This document shows positions 1 through 5,172 of a stretch of 6,890 nt of DNA, piece after piece. Numbering within the stretch: the first letter of the stretch is position 1; every line of letters begins with the position of its first letter. The notes under the pieces were generated by a model. That model saw nothing but the letters and a program-made list of their open reading frames with translations. It did not search any database and was not told where the DNA came from. The DNA comes from Neisseriaceae bacterium. GTDB lineage: Bacteria > Pseudomonadota > Gammaproteobacteria > Burkholderiales > Neisseriaceae. Where the stretch lies: contig JAFSQZ010000054.1 of assembly GCA_017446355.1 (NCBI GenBank), forward strand, positions 1 through 6,890, written 5' to 3'. The translations under genes were made by a program, and so were the position numbers.

Positions 1-1
1 A

Positions 2-934
2 AGTGGCAAGAGAATTAGACGCACTCTTGGCACAACCGACAAACAAGCAGCCGAAGAATTACACGACAAACTCAAATATCATCAATGGCGAATAGACCGC
101 ATAGGCGAAAAACCAAAGCGAACTTGGGACGAAGCGTGTATCCGTTGGCTCAACGAGAAAGGACATAAAAAGAGTATCAAAGAAGACAAGCAAATGATAC
201 GTCGCTTAACCGCTTTGCGTGGAATGTATCTTGACGACATTACACGAGATTTGGTGATGGATACAGTCAAAGATTTTGGCAGAACCAACGCTACAAAAAA
301 TCGCTTTATTCAACTGATTAGAGCAATCTTGAATAGAGCGATGAAACAATGGGAATGGTTAGAAACTGTGCCTTATTTTTCATTATATTCTGAACCGAAA
401 TGTCGTATTCGATGGTTAACAACGGACGAAGCACAACGCCTAATTGCTACTGCACCGCCCTATTTATCACGCATTATCCGATTTAGTCTATCCACTGGGT
501 TACGAAGAAGTAATGTGCAATTTTTACGGTGGTCGCAGATTGATTTAAATCGCAAAGTAGCATGGTTTGCAGCGGACAATATGAAATCAGGTAGACCGTT
601 GGGCGTATCATTAAATGAACCAGCAATGCAAGTGTTGTATGAACAACAAGGCAAACACGATGTTTTTGTTTTCACCAATTCCAAAGGAACACCACTTAAA
701 AATTGGCAGTGGCGAGATTGGAAAATGGCATTAAAAAAAGCCGAAATTGAGAACTTTCGCTTTCACGACTTACGCCACACTTGGGCAAGTTGGTTGGTGC
801 AAAGGGGTGTGCCATTGGTGGTTCTACAAGAAATGGGCGGTTGGGAAAGCGTTTCAATGGTTCAACGCTACGCTCATCTTGCTCCTGACCATTTGCATAA
901 ACATTCTGCATTGCTGAATAATTTGCTTGAATAA
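2..934 (+). CDS. Tyrosine recombinase / phage-type integrase, 5' end cut by the window
   Basis: This is a site-specific recombinase of the tyrosine family, expected to insert and excise a mobile element by strand exchange at an att site. The frame is open from base 2, so the ATG at 194 is internal; the 64 codons before it read as a plausible N-terminal arm and DNA-binding region (SGKRIRRTLGTTDKQ...). Numbering from the codon at base 2, the core-binding helices lie at about 45-120 and the catalytic domain at about 135-310. All catalytic positions are visible: Arg168 in TGLRRSN, a likely beta-hairpin Lys195 (DNMKSGR), His255 and Arg258 in HDLRH, Trp281 in GGW, and the nucleophile Tyr290 in QRYAHLAP (codon 869-871). 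The C-terminus is intact, so the protein is probably functional unless the missing start is damaged. It lies 135 bp from the 3' end of a tRNA-Thr gene, a common integration target. The specific element it belongs to cannot be named. Confidence 0.93.
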   Translation, partial: SGKRIRRTLGTTDKQAAEELHDKLKYHQWRIDRIGEKPKRTWDEACIRWLNEKGHKKSIKEDKQMIRRLTALRGMYLDDITRDLVMDTVKDFGRTNATKNRFIQLIRAILNRAMKQWEWLETVPYFSLYSEPKCRIRWLTTDEAQRLIATAPPYLSRIIRFSLSTGLRRSNVQFLRWSQIDLNRKVAWFAADNMKSGRPLGVSLNEPAMQVLYEQQGKHDVFVFTNSKGTPLKNWQWRDWKMALKKAEIENFRFHDLRHTWASWLVQRGVPLVVLQEMGGWESVSMVQRYAHLAPDHLHKHSALLNNLLE

Positions 935-1024
935 AGCCTTACAGCCGAAAATGCTGTTGAAAGCATTGTCGTTATTGACTTTGGCACAAATATGACACAA
1001 AGGGTGATGAGATTTTGCAACACT

Positions 1025-1060
1025 AAAAAGAAAAAACAGTGTAACCGATTGATTACACTG
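1025..1060 (-). terminator. Intrinsic terminator of the tRNA-Thr gene
   Basis: On the minus strand an 8-bp perfect stem (CAGTGTAA at 1037-1044 pairing with TTACACTG at 1053-1060) encloses an 8-nt loop. It is followed by six T and then, after one C, five more T. It starts 9 nt beyond the tRNA CCA end, so it is well placed to end the tRNA transcript. The convergent integrase could also be stopped here, but the tract after the stem on the plus strand (CTTTTAATTT) is weaker. Confidence 0.8.
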
Positions 1061-1069
1061 CTTTTAATT

Positions 1070-1145
1070 TGGTGCCGGCGGCAGGAATCGAACTCGCGAC
1101 CCCCTGATTACAAGTCAGGTGCTCTACCAACTGAGCTACACCGGC
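1070..1145 (-). tRNA. tRNA-Thr (anticodon UGU)
   Basis: The reverse complement folds as a 76-nt tRNA. The acceptor stem GCCGGTG pairs with CGCCGGC through one G-T wobble. The D-arm is TAGCTCAGTTGGTAGAGCA. The anticodon stem CCTGA/TCAGG encloses the loop CTTGTAA, giving anticodon TGT (threonine, ACA and wobble codons). The T-loop is TTCGATT, the discriminator base is A and the CCA tail is encoded (1070-1072 on the plus strand). In my manual fold the T-stem GCGAG/CCTGC contains one A-C mismatch and one G-T wobble. The gene has its own promoter and terminator. Its 3' end faces the integrase gene, so it is the likely attachment site. Confidence 0.95.
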
Positions 1146-1158
1146 AAAAGAAGTTGGA

Positions 1159-1187
1159 ATTATGCTATATTTTTATTCTGTTGACAA
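1159..1187 (-). promoter_or_regulatory. Sigma-70-type promoter of tRNA-Thr
   Basis: On the minus strand the sequence reads TTGTCA (-35, 1182-1187), a 17-nt AT-rich spacer, then CATAAT (-10, 1159-1164). Each hexamer has five of six consensus bases at ideal spacing. The mature tRNA begins 13 nt after the -10 box, so the primary transcript would have a 5' leader of only a few nucleotides. Confidence 0.7.
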
Positions 1188-1258
1188 GCAATATTTATCA
1201 ATGCTTCCGCATTATTTCTTCAACTTAATGTTTTATTTAAAATTTATTTTTCTTTCTC

Positions 1259-1287
1259 ACATCAGACTTTCTGATACCTGCTGATGT
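1259..1287 (-). repeat. Short inverted repeat just after the nnrD stop
   Basis: ACATCAG (1259-1265) and CTGATGT (1281-1287) form a perfect 7-bp inverted repeat with a 15-nt loop, starting one base after the nnrD stop codon. In the nnrD direction it is followed by a purine-rich run rather than a T tract, so it is not a classical intrinsic terminator. It might stabilise the 3' end of the mRNA. Nothing else recognisable lies between the tRNA promoter and nnrD. Confidence 0.3.
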
Positions 1288-1288
1288 T

Positions 1289-2191
1289 TTATAGAGATAA
1301 GAAGCAACCTGAATTAAAAAAAGTGGGTTGATCAACCAATTGATTCCGCAAATACCGCGCTACTTCAGGTAGTTCACTGGCATAAATACCAATATTACCT
1401 TTCATACGTTCCGCCAAAAAATCGGCTGCTAAACCATGAAGCCATACTGCTGCCATTGAAGCTTCTTGTGGAGTCAAATCCTGCGCCAATAAACTTGCTA
1501 TCATACCTGCAAGTGTATCGCCTGTGCCTGCGCTGGCTAAACCCACATTGCCACTAGGATTGGTAAACAGCAAACCGTTTTCATCAGCAACCAATGTGTT
1601 TTTTCCTTTTAAGACGGTGATACAACGATACCGTTTCGTCAACATTTGTACGGTTTCAATACGGTGGCTATCTACCCAAGAACTACTTGTACGCAACAAA
1701 TGAGCTGCTTCTGCAGCATGTGGTGTAATGATAAAAGTTTGCAGACTATTGAGCGATTCATCATTCATAAAATACAAAGCGTCTGCATCAATAACAAAGG
1801 AAGATTTAGCTTTTAACATCACTTGTTGCAACAACGCCAAAGCAGTTTTATCTTTACCTAATCCACAACCAATCAACCAAGTGTTGATTTGCGGATTAGC
1901 AAGAACATCAACGGCTGTTCTTAACATCAATTCAGGCTGCTTTTCATAGACTTGTAGGGGTGATGTTTTTTGATTGAAGCCGACCAAAACTTTACCACAC
2001 CCCATCAATAAAGCAGCAGAACCTGCTAAAAGTGGCGCACCCACCATTCCACTTGCGCCGCCTAAAATACCAACCGTACCAAAAGTGCCTTTATGCCCAT
2101 AAGCAGGGCGAGCTTGCAATAAGCAAGGAAAGTATTTTTGCGCGAATTGACGCATCTGATCAATGTGTTGTTGATTGAGAGAGAACATCAT
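1289..2191 (-). CDS. nnrD: ADP-dependent NAD(P)H-hydrate dehydratase
   Basis: The enzyme dehydrates damaged, hydrated NADH or NADPH (the S epimer of NADHX/NADPHX) back to the active cofactor using ADP; it belongs to the ribokinase-like YjeF C-terminal / CARKD family and is cytoplasmic. The 300 residues show the family blocks in order: KGTFGTVGILGGASGMVGA (34-52), IGCGLG (107-112), DADAL (135-139), TPHAAEAAHLL (156-166), VLKGKNTLV (193-201) and the nucleotide-binding block NPSGNVGLASAGTGDTLAG (211-229), with the likely catalytic Asp225 in GTGD. E. coli fuses this domain to the epimerase NnrE; here the dehydratase stands alone and no epimerase is in the window. Two ATG codons start the frame (2191 and 2188). 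A GGGAGG ribosome site lies 5 nt from the first and 8 nt from the second, so the second may be the true start. The usual TPHPGE block reads TPHAAE here, a mild variant. It is divergent from the acyltransferase gene. Confidence 0.93.
   Translation of the reverse strand: MMFSLNQQHIDQMRQFAQKYFPCLLQARPAYGHKGTFGTVGILGGASGMVGAPLLAGSAALLMGCGKVLVGFNQKTSPLQVYEKQPELMLRTAVDVLANPQINTWLIGCGLGKDKTALALLQQVMLKAKSSFVIDADALYFMNDESLNSLQTFIITPHAAEAAHLLRTSSSWVDSHRIETVQMLTKRYRCITVLKGKNTLVADENGLLFTNPSGNVGLASAGTGDTLAGMIASLLAQDLTPQEASMAAVWLHGLAADFLAERMKGNIGIYASELPEVARYLRNQLVDQPTFFNSGCFLSL
1931..1942 (-). repeat. Near-match DNA uptake sequence inside nnrD
   Basis: The minus strand reads AAGCAGCCTGAA, eleven of twelve bases of the Kingella-type uptake sequence AGGCAGCCTGAA. 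It encodes Lys-Gln-Pro-Glu of NnrD (residues 84-87). It may be a degenerate or weakly active uptake signal. Confidence 0.4.
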
Positions 2192-2196
2192 TCAAT

Positions 2197-2202
2197 CCTC
2201 CC
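2197..2202 (-). promoter_or_regulatory. Ribosome binding site of nnrD
   Basis: GGGAGG on the minus strand is a strong Shine-Dalgarno match. It is 5 nt from the ATG at 2191 and 8 nt from the adjacent ATG at 2188. The spacing slightly favours the second ATG, which would give a 299-residue protein. Confidence 0.7.
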
Positions 2203-2347
2203 GAAAAAAGAATCAAAAAAATAGACGTAGTTTAACACAATTTTACTTCGTTTAAACCTACTCAAATACGTTAAAAAATTTGAAATATATTGCGATTTAT
2301 TAAATTTCGTTGCAAGATGCGTACTTTTTGTTTTGGACTATTTGTTG
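2203..2347. other. Divergent intergenic region, nnrD / acyltransferase
   Basis: About 145 bp of very AT-rich DNA separates two divergently transcribed genes, so both promoters should lie here. I could not find a -35/-10 pair with good spacing on either strand. The best plus-strand candidate, TTGAAA at 2280-2285 with TAAATT at 2301-2306, has only a 15-nt spacer. No operator-like repeat or RNA gene stands out. Confidence 0.4.
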
Positions 2348-3130
2348 ATGAAAACCACATCGTTTTGGACACGCATTAAACGTACTTTTTTAATGTTTCG
2401 CTGGTTATTGTCTTTATTCTCTCGTTTTCGTCATTTAGAACAAGTGGATTTAGCGACACGCAAAAACATTATTCGTCAGGCAGCGTTAGATGCTTTGACT
2501 ATTTTAAATGTTCACCTTGACACGGATAAGCTGCCTGAAAATATTTACAAAACAGGACGTTTAGTGGTGGCCAATCATATTTCTTGGTTGGATATTTTTG
2601 TCATCAGTGCGTTATTGCCCAGTGGATTTATTGCCATGAAAGAAATGCGTTCTTGGCCAATGATTGGCAAAATTGCTGAAAATGTGGGTACTGTATTTAT
2701 TGATCGCAGCAACCGTAAAGATATTGAACCCATCAATGCGGCAATTGTTCAACAACTGAATACAGGCGCAAACGTGTGTTTCTTTCCCGAAGCTCGCACC
2801 ACGTTTGGCAACAATATTTTGCCACTTAAAGCGGCGTTGTTTCAGTCTGCCATCAATGCTCAATCCCCTATTCAAATATTGGCTTTGCGTTATTACAGCG
2901 AAAACCAACGCACCGAAAAAGTTTCTTTCCATAATATTAACTTATTGTTTTCTTTCTTAAAAATTATTTCCCTGCCTGAAATCACTGTAAAAGTAGATAC
3001 GTTTATTCCTTTTTTACCTGAAAGTGATGACCGTTTTGAAGTCAAAGACAAGGTTGAGGGTTTATTGCGTGAAGTGATTGTGAGTGATAGTCCAAATCCG
3101 AATCGTATTGTTGTTGAAGAAACGGTTTAA
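2348..3130 (+). CDS. PlsC-type lysophospholipid acyltransferase
   Basis: This is a membrane-associated glycerolipid acyltransferase (PlsC/LPLAT family) that would transfer an acyl chain to a lysophospholipid or a related acceptor. Numbering from the ATG at 2348 (260 residues), block I is NHISWLD (76-82), which carries the catalytic His and Asp four residues apart. Block II is GTVFIDRSNRKD (114-125), block III is FFPEARTTFGN (145-155), and block IV is around PIQILALRYY (174-183). An N-terminal basic and hydrophobic stretch (about 5-26) could anchor it to the inner membrane. Block III departs from the usual FPEGTR: Gly-Thr is replaced by Ala-Arg, so the acceptor may differ from that of the main PlsC. 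The frame could also begin at a TTG at 2333, five codons earlier; neither start has a convincing ribosome site, so I chose the ATG. The lol genes follow 119 bp later on the same strand. The exact substrate cannot be assigned. Confidence 0.88.
   Translation: MKTTSFWTRIKRTFLMFRWLLSLFSRFRHLEQVDLATRKNIIRQAALDALTILNVHLDTDKLPENIYKTGRLVVANHISWLDIFVISALLPSGFIAMKEMRSWPMIGKIAENVGTVFIDRSNRKDIEPINAAIVQQLNTGANVCFFPEARTTFGNNILPLKAALFQSAINAQSPIQILALRYYSENQRTEKVSFHNINLLFSFLKIISLPEITVKVDTFIPFLPESDDRFEVKDKVEGLLREVIVSDSPNPNRIVVEETV
2528..2539 (+). repeat. Near-match DNA uptake sequence inside the acyltransferase gene
   Basis: AAGCTGCCTGAA matches eleven of twelve bases of AGGCTGCCTGAA. It encodes Lys-Leu-Pro-Glu in a variable region upstream of the HX4D block. 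Confidence 0.45.
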
Positions 3131-3138
3131 TATTAGTG

Positions 3139-3169
3139 ATGACACTTGCTATAAAGCCACATATATGAT
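3139..3169 (+). promoter_or_regulatory. Possible promoter upstream of lolC
   Basis: ATGACA (3139-3144) and TATGAT (3164-3169) each match five of six bases of the sigma-70 hexamers, but their spacing is 19 nt, longer than the 17-nt optimum. It lies between the acyltransferase stop and the lolC start, so it could drive the lol operon separately. This is weak evidence. Confidence 0.25.
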
Positions 3170-3189
3170 GTGATAAAATTTACATTTCT

Positions 3190-3204
3190 TTCAGGCTGCC
3201 TGAA
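3190..3204. repeat. DNA uptake sequence, full dyad (both dialects)
   Basis: TTCAGGCTGCCTGAA is an exact uptake sequence AGGCTGCCTGAA (3193-3204, plus strand) extended by TTC. Because the core is palindromic, the minus strand reads AGGCAGCCTGAA, the Kingella-type form. The dyad TTTCAGG/CCTGAAA (7 bp, 3-nt loop) could also act as a weak terminator after the acyltransferase gene, but the following tract (AATTAATTATT) is poor in uninterrupted T. It functions in species-specific DNA uptake during natural transformation. Confidence 0.8.
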
Positions 3205-3249
3205 AATTAATTATTGTATTTGGTATTAAATAAACATTAAATAAAACAT

Positions 3250-4497
3250 ATGTCATTAGAATCTTGGATTGGTTTGCGTTATTTGCGTGCCAAAAAACGC
3301 AGCGGTTTTGTGTCGTTTATTTCGGTGATTTCTATTTTGGGCATTGCCATTGGGGTAACCGTGTTGATTTTGGTGTTATCCGTAGTAAACGGTTTTCAGA
3401 AAGATATTCGTGCTCAATTGCTGAATATTGCGCCACATGCCGAAGTGGGCTATCTTCAAGCGCAAGAAGGACAGTCTTGGCAAACTTTGCAACAATTGTT
3501 TACCCATAAAAAAGCGGTGTTAGCCAGTGCGCCTTTTGTGTCAGGACAGGCTTTATTGGCAAATGCTGGTGAAGTTCGTGGTGTACAAATTCGCGGTATC
3601 CTGCCTGAACAGGAAAAAAAGGTGGTGGATTATGCCGATAAAATGCTTATGGGTCGTTTTGATGATGTTAAAGCCGATGAGTTTAGCTTGATTTTGGGCG
3701 AATCTTTGGCATCGGATTTAGGCGTGGAAATGGGCGACAAGGTAACGGTGATTACGCCCGAAGGTAATGTTACACCAGCTGGCGTGGTGCCACGTTTAAA
3801 ACAATTTAATGTTGTGGGCATTCTAAAAACTGGGGTAGATGATGCTGACCGTATGTTGGCACTCACGCATTTAGCTGATGCGCAAAAGTTGTACCGTATG
3901 GACGATATGCAAACGCCTTTGCGCTTGCGTTTGGCTGACCCACAAAAAGCACCAGAAATAATGGCACACTTGCTGCCTGAACAAGATGCCGCGCAAATTT
4001 GGCAACAAAATTGGACCGATAACAATCGCAGTTATTTTAACGCTGTGGAAATGGAAAAACGTTTACTGACTTTATTGTTAACGTGCATCATCATTGTTGC
4101 GGCGTTTAATTTGGTTTCGTCTTTGGTGATGATTGTGAAAGAAAAACAAGCCGATATTGCGATTTTGCGCACGTTAGGTTTATCACCACGCGGCGTGATG
4201 AAAATTTTTGTGGTACAAGGTATGGTGGCTGGCACGTTGGGTACACTGGTTGGCACGATTTTAGGTTTATTGCTGGCTTGGAAAATTGGCGTGATTTTGC
4301 AATGGGTGGAAAGTTTAACAGGTATGCATTTTGTGTCTTCACAGGTGTATTTTATTGATTATTTGCCCAGCGATATTCAGGCAGCTGATGTCATCAGTGT
4401 GGTGTGCATTTCTTTGGTTTTGTCATTTTTGGCGACACTTTATCCCAGTTGGAGCGCATCACGTACGCAACCTGCGGAGGCTTTGCGTTATGAGTAA
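3250..4497 (+). CDS. lolC: Lipoprotein-releasing ABC transporter permease, LolC/LolE family
   Basis: This is the inner-membrane permease of the Lol system, which extracts outer-membrane lipoproteins from the inner membrane and hands them to the periplasmic chaperone LolA. The 415 residues have the family layout. TM1 is at about 20-48 and is followed by a large periplasmic domain (about 50-268). TM2 (272-297), TM3 (317-350) and TM4 (379-400) form the FtsX-like half. The cytoplasmic stretch KEKQADIAILRTLGLSPRG (297-315), after TM2, is the coupling helix expected to contact LolD. The segment TPEGNVTPAGVVPRLKQFN (169-187) lies where the LolC hook that recruits LolA is found. The C-terminal ARTQPAEALRYE-type ending (here SRTQPAEALRYE) is typical. 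Only one permease gene is present, so it may be a LolF-type homodimer; I cannot exclude a lolE elsewhere. No clear Shine-Dalgarno precedes the ATG, which sits in an A-rich leader. The gene overlaps lolD by 8 nt. Confidence 0.93.
   Translation: MSLESWIGLRYLRAKKRSGFVSFISVISILGIAIGVTVLILVLSVVNGFQKDIRAQLLNIAPHAEVGYLQAQEGQSWQTLQQLFTHKKAVLASAPFVSGQALLANAGEVRGVQIRGILPEQEKKVVDYADKMLMGRFDDVKADEFSLILGESLASDLGVEMGDKVTVITPEGNVTPAGVVPRLKQFNVVGILKTGVDDADRMLALTHLADAQKLYRMDDMQTPLRLRLADPQKAPEIMAHLLPEQDAAQIWQQNWTDNNRSYFNAVEMEKRLLTLLLTCIIIVAAFNLVSSLVMIVKEKQADIAILRTLGLSPRGVMKIFVVQGMVAGTLGTLVGTILGLLLAWKIGVILQWVESLTGMHFVSSQVYFIDYLPSDIQAADVISVVCISLVLSFLATLYPSWSASRTQPAEALRYE
4476..4480 (+). promoter_or_regulatory. 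Ribosome binding site of lolD
   Basis: GGAGG lies 9 nt before the ATG at 4490, within the end of lolC. It decides the lolD start. A longer reading frame exists upstream in the same phase, but its extra residues are a shadow of lolC and do not resemble LolD. Confidence 0.8.
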
Positions 4498-5170
4498 TCC
4501 GATTATTCTTGCTCAACAAGTGAGCAAAACTTATCAAGATGGCAAGTTAAATGTGTCGGTATTGCGCGATTTAAATGTGCGCATTGATGAAGGCGAAAGT
4601 GTGAGTATTATTGGTGTTTCAGGCAGCGGCAAATCCACATTATTGCATTTATTGGGCGGATTAGATGTTCCCAGTTCAGGCAGCATTGAATTGATGGGAC
4701 AAAATATTGCACACATCAATGCGGCGCAATTAGGACAATTACGCAATCGTTATTTGGGATTTGTCTACCAATTTCACCATTTATTAGCGGAGTTTACCGC
4801 ACTAGAAAATGTGATGATGCCACTCCTTATCGGCAAAATGGACAAAGAAACCGCCAGTAAACACGCTATTGCAATGTTGGAAAAAGTTGGCTTAAAAGAA
4901 CGTATGATGCACCGCCCCACTGAATTATCAGGTGGCGAACGACAACGCGCTGCCATTGCACGCGCACTGGTTAATCAACCTAAATGTTTATTGGCCGATG
5001 AACCAACAGGTAATTTAGACCGTCAAAACGCTGTAAATGTATTAGATATGATGCTGGAATTAAAAAATGAATTGGGTACAGCCTTGGTGGTGGTTACCCA
5101 CGATGACCAACTGGCACAACGTTTTGAACGTGTTTTATTGATGAATGATGGACAATTACAGGCAGCCTGA
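4490..5170 (+). CDS. lolD: Lipoprotein-releasing ABC transporter ATP-binding protein LolD
   Basis: This is the cytoplasmic ATPase that powers lipoprotein release by the LolC/E-type permease encoded just upstream. Starting at ATG 4490 gives 226 residues, close to the family's usual length of about 230. Visible motifs in order: Walker A GVSGSGKST (42-50), Q-loop region FVYQFHHLL (91-99; the FQFHHLLxEFTALENV block is characteristic of LolD), ABC signature LSGGE (146-150), Walker B LLADE (167-171), D-loop GNLD (174-177) and H-loop His204 in VVTHD. All ATPase residues are intact. The start overlaps the last 8 nt of lolC and follows a good GGAGG site, so the two genes are co-transcribed and probably translationally coupled. 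The stop codon lies inside an uptake sequence, which supplies the last residues (QAA). The next gene begins 2 nt after the stop. Confidence 0.96.
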   Translation: MSNPIILAQQVSKTYQDGKLNVSVLRDLNVRIDEGESVSIIGVSGSGKSTLLHLLGGLDVPSSGSIELMGQNIAHINAAQLGQLRNRYLGFVYQFHHLLAEFTALENVMMPLLIGKMDKETASKHAIAMLEKVGLKERMMHRPTELSGGERQRAAIARALVNQPKCLLADEPTGNLDRQNAVNVLDMMLELKNELGTALVVVTHDDQLAQRFERVLLMNDGQLQAA

Positions 5171-5171
5171 A
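5160..5171 (+). repeat. DNA uptake sequence spanning the lolD stop
   Basis: AGGCAGCCTGAA is an exact Kingella-type uptake sequence. It contains the lolD stop codon TGA (5168-5170) and ends one base before the ATG of the next gene, so it occupies the region where a ribosome site would be. The opposite strand reads AGGCTGCCTGTA, one mismatch from the Simonsiella-type form. Confidence 0.75.
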
Positions 5172-5172
5172 T

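Noticed and set aside
194..196. ATG as the start of the integrase
   Set aside because: The same frame stays open to the window edge and the upstream residues look like the integrase N-terminal arm, so this ATG is internal.
941..957. Hairpin ACAGC/GCTGT after the integrase stop as a terminator
   Set aside because: The stem is only 5 bp and is followed by TGAAAGC without a T tract.
1181..1186. Perfect TTGACA on the plus strand as a -35 box
   Set aside because: No -10-like hexamer lies 16-18 nt downstream and no plus-strand gene follows; the overlapping minus-strand promoter explains the sequence better.
992..1228. Plus-strand open frame of 78 codons
   Set aside because: It runs through the tRNA-Thr gene on the other strand and through its promoter and terminator, so it is a shadow and not a gene.
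4331..4489. N-terminal extension of LolD by 53 residues
   Set aside because: It lies wholly within lolC in another frame, has no LolD similarity, and a good GGAGG site with correct spacing marks ATG 4490 as the start.
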